Notes: generated by a model not told the origin, from the sequence alone. A stretch of 64,000 nt of DNA from Nemophila menziesii (GCA_029959085.1 JARWIR010000002.1:67882154-67946153), one strand, 5' to 3'. Positions 23,585-33,585 are shown, counted from the first letter of the stretch. Translations and numbers: made by a program.

Positions 23585-23589
23585 ATTAC

Positions 23590-25720
23590 CCACTTGGACA
23601 CGTAATTAACAGCTAGTATGATGTATTGATTTCCATTGGATTGTACAAATGGGCCCATGAAATCAATACCCCAAGCATCAAAAATCTCAACTTCAAGAAC
23701 ATTATTACGTGGCATCTCATATCTATCAATATATTATTGGTATACTGGCATCTGTGACACTCTTTGACATATGCATGACAATATTTATGTAAAGTAGGCC
23801 AATAAAAACCAGATTGAAGTACCTTTGCAGTTGCGCGATCACCCTTGAAATGTTCTTCGTAAGGTGAATTATGACAACTTGCAACTACCCCACGGACTTC
23901 ACCTTCAGTTATGCATCTTTTAACCATCTGATCACTGCACATTTTGAAGAGGAAAGGATCGTCCAAAAATAACTGTTTAGAATAGTGGACTAACCTTTTC
24001 TTCTCTTGTGAGTTGGACCCATCGGGGAAAGATCCACTCACAGTTAGATTTGATAAATCTGCATACTCAGGAGTACCATTTGAGGTTATCATAAATAAAG
24101 TCTCATCGGGAAATTCCTCCTTGACCAACTCTGGTACACTGTTAACATTAGAACCTTCAAGACGCGACAAATGATCTACAACCTGATTTTCACTCCCCTT
24201 TCTATCTCGAATTTATAAGTTAAATTCTTGCAACAACAATAACTATTTAATCAAACGCGGCTTCGCATTCTCTTCTCCGTGAGGTATTTGATCGTGGAAT
24301 AATATATGTATACGACTATTTTTTCCCCAAGGAGATATGAATGAAACTTGTCAAAGGCATATACAACAGCCAACAACTCTTTCTTGGTCACGATATAATT
24401 GACTTGAGCGCTTATTAAATTCTTACTGGCATAATAAATGGAATGTAATACCTTCAACCTTGCGCTGACCCAATACTGCATGCATAGCCAGATCATTAGC
24501 ATCACACATAACCTCGGACAGAGTGTCTTAATCAGGAGGTACTACAATCGGCGTGGAAATAAGCTTCTCTTTAGTTTACAAGAATACCGCCATACAAGCA
24601 TCATCAAAAAGGAATTTTGTGTCATTCTCAAGTAAGTTGCACAACGGCTTGGCGATCTTGCATACATCCTTGATGAAACGACAGTATAAGCCCACATGAC
24701 CCAAGAAACTTCTCAGGCCCTTTAACAAAACTCAGAGGTGAGGAGTCTTGATCACTTCTATATTTGCGTGATCAACCTCTAAACTTGTACTTGAAACTTT
24801 ATGCCCCAACACTATTCCCTCGTGAACCATGAAGTGACATTTCTCCCAGTTCAAAAAACAAGATTAGTTTACTTACAACGAATTAAGACCTTTTCTAGAT
24901 TTTGTAAACAATCAATGAAATTATCACAAAAAATATGAAAGTCATACATGAATACCTCGAGGAATCGATCAATCATATCCAAGAATATTGCCGTCATACA
25001 CCTCTGGAAAGTGGTAGGTGCATTACATAATCCAAATGGCATCCTTGGAAAGGCAAAGGTGCCAAAGGGACCAATAACTGTCTCGAGGGTATGGCTTCAC
25101 TCTGATTATTTAGGGTAGTAGTGATACCACCCTTCTTCGGTACGCATTGAACTGGACTCTCCCATCTGCTACTATATATGGGAAAGATGATTCCCACATT
25201 TAGTAACTTTGTCACCTCTTTTCTTACCACCTCTTTTATCACTGGCATCAACCTTCTTTGTCCCTCAACTGAGCATGCAATTTCATCTTCTAGAATGATT
25301 TTGTGATGGAAAAAGGTTGGACTAATACCTTTGATATCAACAATAATCCACCCAATTGCCTCTCTGTTAGCACGCAGCACACGCAACATTTTTTTTGAGG
25401 ACCTGTTAAGTTTGCTGAAACCATAACAGGTAAAGTATTATTAGTACCCAATAATATAACCCCAGGTGTGATAGGAGCGACTTTTCTTTGAGTTTTGGAG
25501 GTGACTCAATGGATGGTTTCTTTTGAGGCTCAATCTCTCCCGAATCTCTCACTGCGTCATAGGCAAGACACCTACTTTTTGCATGTTTAGAATTTAGAGC
25601 TGCCACAGTTTCGGCGAGCTCTTCCATCATCTCAGGTATGTCAAGTGTTAGGGCAGCATGTAAAACATCATTGAAGTTCATCTCATCAAATTCCACTTGC
25701 GTACTTAATATTCGAGCCAA
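23590..25720 (-). pseudogene. pol of the minus-strand Athila: RT (deleted), RNase H, integrase N-terminal half
   Basis: Minus-strand pieces: protease-RT linker (25406-25720); RT N-terminal part (24994-25389) ending in a deletion of the palm segment that should hold the first catalytic Asp; a degraded YxDD reading FMYDF, so the first Asp of the pair is Tyr; RNase H pieces (24251-24505) with [13 protein letters not shown]; and the integrase zinc-binding region (23613-24170) with [10 protein letters not shown]. Many stops and frameshifts are present. It cannot encode an active polymerase. Confidence 0.88.
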
Positions 25721-26068
25721 TCTTGAATGAGCTCTTCCATCATCTCAGGTACTTAAAATTCGAGACGATCTTGAACGAGCTTTTCTTCGAGCCGAGCTCG
25801 AGCTGGTCGCGAGTAGTTTAGTTCATTTACAACCCTAATTTCTAATAACCCTAGTTGCTTCTAAACTACCCCTCTTCATCGAACCAAACTCAATTGTGTT
25901 TGGAATTATACCATTTTGGATTGTCTTGTCGATAATAATTTTTGGTTTTGAAATTCTTTTTTACTTAGAAACTCCAACCCATAGTTAAGTTAGGCCTCGT
26001 TTGGTTTTTTAAGTGATAAGTATCGAATGATGAATAAACAACTGAAAATAACTTATTCAGTTAAACCA
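25721..26068. other. Truncation junction and unclassified flank
   Basis: Element similarity ends here. GAGCTCTTCCATCATCTCAG occurs at about 25618 and again at about 25731. The words TTCGAGCC-AATCTTGAATGAGC and TTCGAGAC-GATCTTGAACGAGC repeat about 46 bases apart. A GAGCCGAGCTCGAGC palindromic word follows at about 25788. This looks like filler duplication at a repair junction. No gene is seen. Confidence 0.45.
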
Positions 26069-26250
26069 GGTGAGCTAGCTCATCTGGCCAGGGCTCTGTC
26101 TCTCAAGTGAGAGGTACAAGGTTTGAATCCTGCAGGCGGCAGAAAGTTATTAATGTTTGGAAAGTTCTCTCAAGTGGAGGTATGGTTGGGGAGGCAGTTA
26201 TATCTCTCGTGGGACTAGTCTGGTGTGGTGTAAGCCCGATACCCTCGTAC
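26069..26250 (+). mobile_element. tRNA-derived SINE
   Basis: GGTGAGCTAGCTC opens a tRNA-like head. Box A TAGCTCATCTGG is at 26076-26087 and box B GGTTTGAATCC at 26120-26130, spaced as in a Pol III promoter. The body shares the phrases GGTATGGTTGGGGAGGCAGT, GACTAGTC and GTAAGCCCG with the SINE at 55489-55749. The end CCCTCGTAC lacks a clear poly-A tail, and I could not find a TSD. Confidence 0.75.
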
Positions 26251-26304
26251 GAAATAATATCATACATGATATTATTTATTGTAATACTTTTTTTATTAAT
26301 ATTA

Positions 26305-28350
26305 GGGTCAATTACCCATGGGGTCTTAGAAATTATTGTAGTGGCACAAAGGAACTAGACAATTCCTCTTTCTTTCTTAGAGGCCAATAAGATGTCCATT
26401 GTCATTACTATCCTTCGAGTACATATAAGACAAAAAAATAGATTTTTCTCTCTCCTCCATTACCATTACTCTCTCTCCTCCATTACACTCCTTTATCATT
26501 TTTCTCTCTCCTCCTTCATTAACTATCAAATAATTTCCAGCTCCGACCACCACATGCAAAATTTTTGAGCCTGGAAAAAGTTACTGAGCCTGGAAAAAAG
26601 TTTCTGAGCATGGAAAAAGTTACTGAGCATGGGGTACTGAGCATGGAAAAAGTTGATGAGTATCGGAAAAAGTGCTGAGTGTCGAAAAAAGTTGCTAAGT
26701 AGTCGTTTTTTTTTTGTTGAGTGGCTTTATTGAGCATGCTCGTTTGCTCAGTAACTTTACTAAGCATACTCCTGTGTTCAATAAGTTTACTGAGCATGCT
26801 CAGTAATTTTACTGAGTATGCGATAAAACCAATGAGTTTTTGGGATTTTTACGAAGTATTAGGCCAAAATAGTTGAATAATTTTAGAGCATTATCTATTA
26901 ATCCTTTTTTACAATATTAATCAATTACAAAAAAAATGTAACTTCATCAGGCTCAAAACCGTTGTGTTGATGGAATAAAGAGAAGATATGGACTCTTCAA
27001 ACATACTTAACCTCTCTTTTAACAGTTTATTACAAGTATCTTTAATAGTATCACCATGCTTAAGAAAAAGATAAAAACACATAAACACGTGGTGGGGAAA
27101 AATGAAGGAAACCTTGATAAAATATCCCTGTTCAGCTCTTTTTTGCTTTCAATCATTGTACAAAAGACATGCAAAAAATTGACATTTTAGCTTAATAAAA
27201 TATCCAAACCAATGGCACAAACAGAAAATTAATCCATACACAAATATATATCTTACATCATTAACAGTTTGAATCCTTTCAATCAAGAGCTTAATTAGCC
27301 GATCCTTCTCAGACAAGGAAGCCTCCAAAACAATCTCATGTACATCATCTAACAATTTCCACAATTTCAAACAAGTCTGTTCAAATGATCTACATAAACA
27401 ATTAACAAAAAGAACTCTATTAACTACTTAATTAACAAAAACAATATTTGACCATTAAACATATTCATCAAAAAGCTAAAAGATAGAAAATTTAATTCAT
27501 TACTCAATTAGTTACTTACTTTTCGGCATCATCAATAGTAAGACTCTCAAGCCCTACACAAATCAAATTAAACCTCTTCTCCAATTCACTTACTTTTACC
27601 TCATTATCTGATTCTGAAACTCTAATATCCATATCAAATTTTGAATCCAAATCAATCTCACCTTCCTCCAATTCACCATCTTCTTTTACGTCATCATCCA
27701 CGTCAATTACAACCCTTACATCATCACCATTTCTCCCATAACTGTTATTACTCTGAGCAGATTTTGAATAGTCCATGTTTAAAGCTTCGTTCTATGTCTC
27801 TTTTCGGTTTCGTTCGTGAGCCAAGGTTGGATATGCAAACCGGAGCTGCTGGCATGGATCTCAAAAGTGACACCTAAATCACAACTGAACAGACCTCGAA
27901 CAGATCTGACATCCAAATCATAAGCGGATCTCGAAAGAATCTAACCTCCAAATCACGATCGAAGCTTTGCCTGAATGGATCTCGAGATAGGCATCAAAGT
28001 CTTCTTCTCTGCTCACGAACTGGAAAGCTTCACAACCAGGCCTCGCCTGAAGAAGCTTCACTAACAGAAAAAATGCAGAGCTCCGATTTGATTTTGCTGT
28101 TTAAACAAAATAAAAGGGATAGATAGACAGTACAGGAGAGAGGAGAGAGAAATTAGTATTTAGGGTTTTAATAAATAATTCTGGTAAAACTAGTATATAT
28201 AGAATATAAAAAACAAAAAGGGGTAAAAATGTAATTGTAATTTTTGTCTATAGTGTTAAAATTTGTTTGTGGCCTTTAGTAAGAAGAGGGTATAGAGCCG
28301 ATCTTGTTAGATCCCGGGGTGGTGTCTTCAAGACCCCTTAGGTAATAATC
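26305..28350. mobile_element. MULE carrying a captured gene fragment (Pack-MULE)
   Basis: The left end GGGTCAATTACCCATGGGG and the inverted right end GATTATTACCTAAGGGG form diverged terminal inverted repeats that share GGGGTCTT. Likely TSDs are TTAATATTA (26296-26304) and TAATAATTA (28351-28359), 6 of 9 matching, so the right edge is uncertain. The inside holds no transposase. It carries an intron-containing minus-strand fragment resembling the CTD phosphatase CPL3, plus apparent upstream sequence at 27780-28150. Confidence 0.6.
27257..27776 (-). pseudogene. Captured fragment resembling RNA polymerase II CTD phosphatase-like 3 (CPL3), two exons
   Basis: Minus-strand exon 1 (27776-27520) starts at a Met and contains an acidic DGELEEGEIDLD segment. 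It ends with RFNLICVGLESLTIDDAEK, resembling a conserved non-catalytic N-terminal region of plant CPL3 as I remember it. Splice signals are good: donor GTAAGT at 27519, acceptor AG at 27391-27390. Exon 2 (27389-27257) continues in phase (SFEQTCLKLWKLL ... IERIQTVND) to another GTAAGA donor. A further exon-like piece (LNRDILSRF) may follow near 27140-27115. No phosphatase domain is present. Because introns are kept, capture was from DNA, not mRNA. The parent-gene name comes from memory of the family and was not checked. Confidence 0.55.
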
Positions 28351-28545
28351 TAATAATTAAACATAGACGAAAGTAGTATAAACAACCCCCTTTACTTTTT
28401 TTCTTTTGAGTGGACATTGGACGTGCCCACTTTTTTACCATAGAGTGCTTCTCTTTTACATGTTTTTCGTATTTTTTAGGGTTGGGTAAATGGTTGTATT
28501 AAAAAGAAAATTGTACACTATACAAAGGAGTTACCTACCTAGGCC

Positions 28546-29025
28546 CTATGTTGTAGATCTCGGTTTTGCGGCCTAGGAGGTCGACTGGGGCCTAGCGCCT
28601 AGGCGAGATTACACGGGGCCTAGACGGAATTATATGGTTTTGAGTCCCGCTGTGCAATTATGAATATTTAGTAATATATATGTAGTAACTATAGTAATTT
28701 TAACTATTTAAGTTATAAAATTCATTTAACAATACTATAGTAAATATAAAAATACTAAAAATTGAGTTATAATATCAATTAAAGAATTCTAGAGAATAAG
28801 AAAAATAACATGAAGGCCTATGCGGTCATGTTTTCCCATTAATCGGCGCCTAGGCGGCCATTTTTTCCATTAATCGGCGCCTAGACGGGTAAGGCGCCTA
28901 TTCCACGTCCACTAAGGCGCTAGGCAAAAAACGCCTAAAATATTAACTAGACGTAAGCGGTTAAGAGGGGAGTTGACGCCTAGGCGGTGCCTAGACGCGC
29001 CTAGGCGGGGAGATCTACAACATAG
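28546..29025. mobile_element. hAT-like MITE, 480 bp, TSD CCTAGGCC
   Basis: CTATGTTGTAGATCTC at 28546 is perfectly inverted at 29010-29025. The 8-bp TSD CCTAGGCC is present on both sides (28538-28545 and 29026-29033). Near both ends are many GCGCCTAGGCG-type words. There is no ORF. The TSD length points to the hAT superfamily, although the terminal bases are not the usual hAT CAGGG type. Confidence 0.85.
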
Positions 29026-29075
29026 CCTAGGCCCGAAAGTTAAAGATAGTAACAAAGAAGCAAAATACAACTAAC

Positions 29076-29990
29076 TCATACTAAACTAATACAAGCTAGT
29101 TTCTCGCTCTCATCCATAAAGGAATAACGAGGGAATAAGGAAAATAATATGGAAAATACACACCATTTGATTTCATTGGTAACCGTTTCTCGTGTCATCG
29201 AATCACCTCTCATAGTTAGGTGATTTCTCGCTTTCCAAGTGCAATAAACAGTTGATCCAAACCCGATTCTCAATGCTTTTCTCCTCCAATTTTCTCTAGC
29301 TTTAAGATTTTTAAGTAATTTCAAAGCACTAAGAATCGTATTCATCTCCTTATCTAATCCTAGCCATGATTTAATCTCATCCCAAAATTGACCTTGTATA
29401 AGAACAATCGAAATAGAGATGCTTATTCGATTCGAAGTCTTCCCCACACAACTCACGAAGCGGATCTAGCTTCATATAAAATTCTATCATTCGTTTTAAA
29501 TCTTTCCCCCAGGGTCATCAAAACAATATTAGCATGCATAGGAAACACATCCGAGTCCCAAATAATATTAGCCCAAGGCTTCACAAAAGTTTTACGACGT
29601 AATAAATCATATGGTTTTTTATATATATCATATAACTCTTTACTAGATACCTCATATGTTGGTTGACTCGCATTTTCGGATGTAAACCACAAAGCCAAGA
29701 TTTTTTTTTCTTCCTTCTTTTCCTAAAGACTCTTGGATAATTTCGTTTTGCTCCCAAACATTTTTCAAAAAAAGGGAATTACTCTTTTTAGGAGGTCATT
29801 CCCAAAAATCACAAGCATTAAAATACTTCTCATGAATCCACCTTATCCAAAATGAGTCCTTTTTATAAACAATTTTTCAAAACATTTTCAGAAATAATGT
29901 TTTATTCTACGTTCTTAAATCTTTTAAATCCAAATTCACCTTTTTCTTTAGACACATGTATCTTTTTTTATTGATTAAAGAATAATAATT
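29076..29990 (-). pseudogene. LINE ORF2 C-terminus: end of RT and zf-RVT domain
   Basis: Two open pieces in different frames cover 29453-29698 (KPWANIIWDSDVFPMHANIV ... FKTNDRI) and 29076-29456 (FWDEIKSWLGLD ... VYCTWKARN). These carry the Trp/Pro pattern of the zinc-binding domain that follows RT in plant L1 elements. The reading is broken by a frameshift near 29455. It acts in no pathway now. Confidence 0.7.
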
Positions 29991-30033
29991 CTAAGAAAAT
30001 GGATCATCGAACGTGACAAAATTAAAAGAATTC

Positions 30034-30054
30034 TAAATAAATTACTTGTGTGTC

Positions 30055-30089
<35 letters not shown>

Positions 30090-30115
30090 AAAATAAAAAT
30101 AAATAAATTACTTGT
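30034..30115 (+). repeat. Retroposed poly(A) tail with 16-bp TSD
   Basis: TAAATAAATTACTTGT occurs at 30034-30049 and 30100-30115. Between them are only GTGTCC, 32 A residues and a TAAAAATAAAAA end. This is a target-primed reverse-transcription product cut short almost at once: a tail with about six bases of body. Confidence 0.8.
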
Positions 30116-30356
30116 AATAACATTAGAAAAGGATAAAAGAAAACGATTTCACCTGGACCAGGGTCCCCATTTGAGGCGTTCGAGATTTACGCCAAGTTCT
30201 AATCAAGTACATTTTCGAAGAAACACGTGGCTTTATGAAACGAATGGTATGGCCGTATGGGCATGCTGTGCACGTGAAGTTGGACCCACTAGTAGGGGGT
30301 TAGATCTAAGTATGTCGCTAGTGACAGCTGGCTGCAGCTGGCCCTTGTTTGGGACC
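30116..30356. other. Unclassified sequence
   Basis: Moderately GC-rich with no recognised gene. The open frame across 30048-30371 begins in the poly(A) tract and is not credible. The stretch ends in TTGGGACC (30349-30356), the TSD of the next element. Confidence 0.45.
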
Positions 30357-30644
30357 CAGGGCCGGCCCTGACATTTCGGGGGCCCTAAGCGAACTCACAA
30401 AATGGGCCCCTCTACATAAATAAAGATATTATTACTATTAACGTGGTTCAAACTCTAGACCTCATAAACGAAAACATGCCACATTACCACCAAACTAACA
30501 ACACTACTTTTATATAATTATTTAAATCGAGAATATATATATACACACACATAATATATTTAGATGATCGGGGCCCCTAAAAACGTCAAAAAATCGGGGG
30601 CCCTAAGCGGCCGCGTCTTTTGCTTTACTACAGGACCGGCCCTG
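30357..30644. mobile_element. hAT-type MITE with self-palindromic ends, TSD TTGGGACC
   Basis: Ends are CAGGGCCGGCCCTG (30357-30370) and CAGGACCGGCCCTG (30631-30644), each nearly its own inverse. Perfect 8-bp TSDs TTGGGACC lie at 30349-30356 and 30645-30652. GGGGGCCCTAAGCG occurs just inside both ends. On the minus strand the middle holds a tRNA-like stretch: a TAGTTTGGTGG box-A-like word and GAGTTTGAACC as a box-B-like word near 30450. Non-coding. Confidence 0.88.
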
Positions 30645-30652
30645 TTGGGACC

Positions 30653-30893
30653 CCTTGTTTTGTCCACTCAAAAGCGACAGCCAAAACAGTTGTCGTTATT
30701 CTATCAATATCTTCTTATTTTCTTTTTCTATTTTCTTTTTCCGGGATCATGCTTATTTTGTTTTTGTCCGAAAAAGTTTGTGATAGATAAGTAAAATTTG
30801 GAACATACATTAATCTTTTTTATTTAAAAACCAAAAATACTTTTTTTAAAGATTAAATACAAATTTTATTTTTCTTTAATCCTTAAAAAGGGT
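30653..30893. other. AT-rich spacer
   Basis: No gene or repeat recognised. It contains poly-T and poly-A runs and ends at the TSD of the following MULE. Confidence 0.5.
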
Positions 30894-31085
30894 ATTTTAA
30901 AAGGGTCAATGCCTTCTTAAATCAAAATAACAAACTACCTTCCCATTTAGATTACACAATATTTTAAGTTCAAACATTACAAAAATACCCTTATTTTAGT
31001 TGTTATTCCCATTTAAATCAAAGATTATCATTAACATGAAAGTTCATCTATATTTTTAAATAATAAAAAACATTAATTAAAAACC

Positions 31086-31465
31086 ATCACAACCACCACC
31101 ACTATCCTCATTACCCTAACCCCACTCCTACCACCACCACCACCCTACCCCCACCACCACCCCCACCACCACCACCACCACCCACCCCCACCTACCACCC
31201 CCACCACCCCACCCCCACCACCCCCACCACCCCCACCACCCCCACCACCACCCCACCCCCACCGCCACCCCATCCCCACCCACCACCCCCTACCACCACC
31301 CCACCCCAACCCACCACCCCACCCCACCCACCCCCACCCCCACCCACCACCACGCCCACCCACCACCACCCCACCCCCACCCACCATCCCCCACCACCAC
31401 CCCACCCCATCCCACCACCCCACCCCTACCACCCCGCCTATACCACCACCACCACCTACTACTAC
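31086..31465. repeat. CCACC-rich microsatellite inside the Pack-MULE arm
   Basis: Nearly 400 bases of C and A on the plus strand built from CCACC, CCCCACC and CACCAC words. Long Gly/Val/Trp-only open frames on the minus strand are artefacts of it. The same kind of tract lies at 52245-52500 and, inverted, at 53810-54105 in another MULE. It is followed by the shared CACGCGCGCGTCCGTGAA block. Confidence 0.9.
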
Positions 31466-31610
31466 TAATTCCATCACACGCGCGCGTCCGTGAAATTTTT
31501 TTAAAATCGTCATAACTAATTCTAAAAAAAATAAAAAAAATAAAACAATTGCATTTTTGGACGAGACAGATTAATATTTACGTCTATGATTTTTTTCGAT
31601 TTTTTTTAAA

Positions 31611-31642
<32 letters not shown>

Positions 31643-31649
31643 TTTTAAA

Positions 31650-32025
31650 TGGGATTTGTCCCATCTCTAATTTTAAGATTGAGATGAATTTGTTTCATCT
31701 CCATTCTAATATTGAGATGGGATTTGTCCCATCTCTATTGTAAAACTAAGATGGGATTTATCCCATTTACAATTAAAACCTTCCACCACTAGCCCACCTC
31801 TACCCCACCTCTACCACCTAAAAACAAAAAATAAAAAAAATTCATTTTTAGACAAGGCAAATTAATATCTACGTTTATATGATAAATTTTTTTGATTTTT
31901 TCTTTGAATTTTTTTGATTTTTCAAATAGGATTTGTCCCATCTCTATTATATAATTTAAGATGGGATTTGTCCCATATCTAGTTTGTCCCATCTAGTTGA
32001 AAAAAAAAAACTTGTCCCATCTCTA
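31650..32025. repeat. Dispersed GGGATTTGTCCC palindromes
   Basis: GATGGGATTTGTCCCATC or close variants occur at about 31650, 31715, 31750, 31927 and 31960, with half-copies near 31690 and 32010. Each can pair GGGA with TCCC around a short centre. Spacing is about 30-60 bases within clusters. Confidence 0.75.
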
Positions 32026-32356
32026 AAAGGTAATCCTTTTAGACTAAACAACTTCAACATGATCCTGAGATCATGAACCAATTGACATAGGACCTATAGT
32101 GCAATTACTACAACAGTAATCGACTTTTTCATCTGCATACATAACTTTCCATTAATAAAAAAAGAAACATAATAGTTAAAAGAAATACACGTATGTATAA
32201 TTACATCATGGCTTCTTGAGTAATTTTTCAGCAACTTTATAAGAGTTTCAGCACCAAGACATTCACTAGTCTGTAATAAATTATTAGTCTTTTTTGAATT
32301 AATCTTTAACCCAGATTTCCATTCCCAAGTTTTTTTTCTGTTCTTGTGTACTGCAC

Positions 32357-32569
32357 TTAAAAGCCACAGCAGATAATTCTTCCCTTAGACATTTCTGGTT
32401 CAATTTCTTCTGTTTTCGGTTCTAGAATTGAATCAGAATCATCTTCGGCGTTAAATATCATCAAATTCTCATCTTTCTTTACTTTTTTCTTTTTCGAAAC
32501 CTTTTTAGCTTTTTTATTCTTTCTCGTTTTTTCCTCTTCATCTTCTACTAAATCCTCACTATTGACCAC
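32357..32569 (-). CDS. Lysine-rich ORF of unknown origin in the Pack-MULE
   Basis: 70 codons from Met, with an acidic start (SEDLVEDEEEK), a KNKKAKKVSKKKKVKKDE basic core and an acidic end. It lies on the same strand as, and downstream of, the cyclin-like exon, so it may be part of the same captured transcript or a piece of a second gene. I do not recognise a family. Low complexity makes chance openness possible. Confidence 0.3.
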   Translation of the reverse strand: MVNSEDLVEDEEEKTRKNKKAKKVSKKKKVKKDENLMIFNAEDDSDSILEPKTEEIEPEMSKGRIICCGF

Positions 32570-33017
32570 ATTTTCTTGTAAATTGCACTATATGTCCCTA
32601 TATTACACAGAAATTGCATTATCTAATAATATAATTTTAAAAACTTTGTGAATGCAACAACTGAAAGTTTAGAAACCTGAGGGATAAAAAATTGGGTCCA
32701 AATTGATATGATCTTTTTGTATTAGAAAAGAACAGTAACATGAATCAATTAACTATTGACGGAGGATGAAACAACAGTACCTGAAGCAATCGAAGCTATA
32801 AACAGAGTAATGGAAGCAATCCACGCCTCTCCACCATCGATAAACCTTTATGATACAGTGGATAACAATTGTTTGTTTTTACTAATTCCCTCATCAGATA
32901 AACAGGGATCAATTATGCAATTAAACCCTAAAACAAATCTGTATACTAAGCAAAATCGATTATTATGCAAACTAGAGAAGACAAATACATATATATATGT
33001 ATGTATATATGAATTAC

Positions 33018-33161
33018 CGAATCTGATATAAGTTCTGGATATTTTGAAGCTCACCCAACACAACGGCTGGGTGGGGGTAGCTTGTGCTGAGATGAAATGG
33101 CGTCAGCAGCTCGTTTCTTTGCAAGACGCATAAGCCTCACGCAGTTCTCTTGATTCGCCAT
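33018..33161 (-). pseudogene. Captured first exon resembling an A3-type cyclin
   Basis: The minus-strand ATG at 33161 begins MANQENCVRLMRLAKKRAAD, like the start of plant CYCA3 cyclins as I remember them. After about 36 codons a frame slip intervenes. The sequence then reads VLGELQNIQNLYQIR up to a GTAATT donor at 33017. The cyclin box is absent. Upstream (33162-33385) is pyrimidine-rich on the minus strand like a 5' leader. Parent assignment is from memory and unchecked. Confidence 0.5.
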
Positions 33162-33585
33162 TGGCATTAACAAATGTTAATTCAAGAGCCAAAGAGATAG
33201 AAAAAGAAGCAGAGATGAAGGGTGTGGATGAAGGATAATGAGATTGAGAGAGTAGTTATAGAGTGAGTATTAAGTAAGCGCCATTTGAGGGGAGGTTTTG
33301 AAACAATTTGATTTAGAGAAGACTCTTCTGCTTCTTATTCACCATCTCCAGCTTCAGTTTCAATAATGGAGAAGAAAGAAGGGGAGGAGACGGATGTTTA
33401 TCTTTTTATCTTATTTTCTAATTTATGAGTAATTATTGAAGTAGGGACAAAATAGTAAAAGAGTTTTTAATATATGATTTAAATGGGAAAGTAGATAATT
33501 TAAATGGGAAGAATAATTCATCTTCATCTATTTGGACATGAACAATACCATTCATGATTTAAATAGGTATTTTCTCATTTTAAAA

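Larger units (their letters stand above)
15358..25740 (-). mobile_element. Older truncated Athila element, minus strand, split by nested insertions
   Basis: Read on the minus strand, the order from right to left is protease-RT linker, RT, RNase H, integrase, GC-rich repeat, extra-ORF remnant, hairpin-PPT modules and 3' LTR. Gag and the 5' LTR are missing; similarity stops at about 25740. The integrase is split by a solo LTR insertion at 20527-23584. The full-length element at 4106-15352 inserted at the left edge of this one or just beside it. All coding parts are damaged. Confidence 0.85.
28490..30033 (-). mobile_element. 5'-truncated LINE (L1-type), minus strand, with a MITE inserted in its tail
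   Basis: The minus strand encodes the RT C-terminal and zf-RVT region, then a 3' untranslated tail that runs through 29095-29026, skips the MITE at 28546-29025, and continues at about 28545-28490. The 5' side reads into RT-like KDSFWIRWIH and WKNVWEQN-type sequence up to about 29990. No full RT is present. Confidence 0.65.
30903..33576. mobile_element. Pack-MULE of 2.7 kb with perfect 9-bp TSD
   Basis: The left end GGGTCAATGCCTTCTTAAAT and the inverted right end GAGAAAATACCTATTTAAAT begin diverged inverted repeats that both contain CTTCCCATTTA-type words. The 9-bp TSD ATTTTAAAA is perfect (30894-30902 and 33577-33585). Inside, from left: a C-rich CCACC tract, a CGCGCG-containing block, short GGGATTTGTCCC palindromes, a lysine-rich minus-strand ORF, and a cyclin-A3-like first exon with apparent upstream region. 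There is no transposase, so it depends on another element. Confidence 0.85.

Noticed and set aside
30048..30371. ORF starting in a poly(A) run
   Set aside because: Begins within the retroposed tail (poly-Lys) and runs into a MITE end.
31145..31513. Long Gly/Val/Trp-rich open frames on the minus strand
   Set aside because: They are the translation of a CCACC microsatellite; no start context, homology or codon structure supports a protein.
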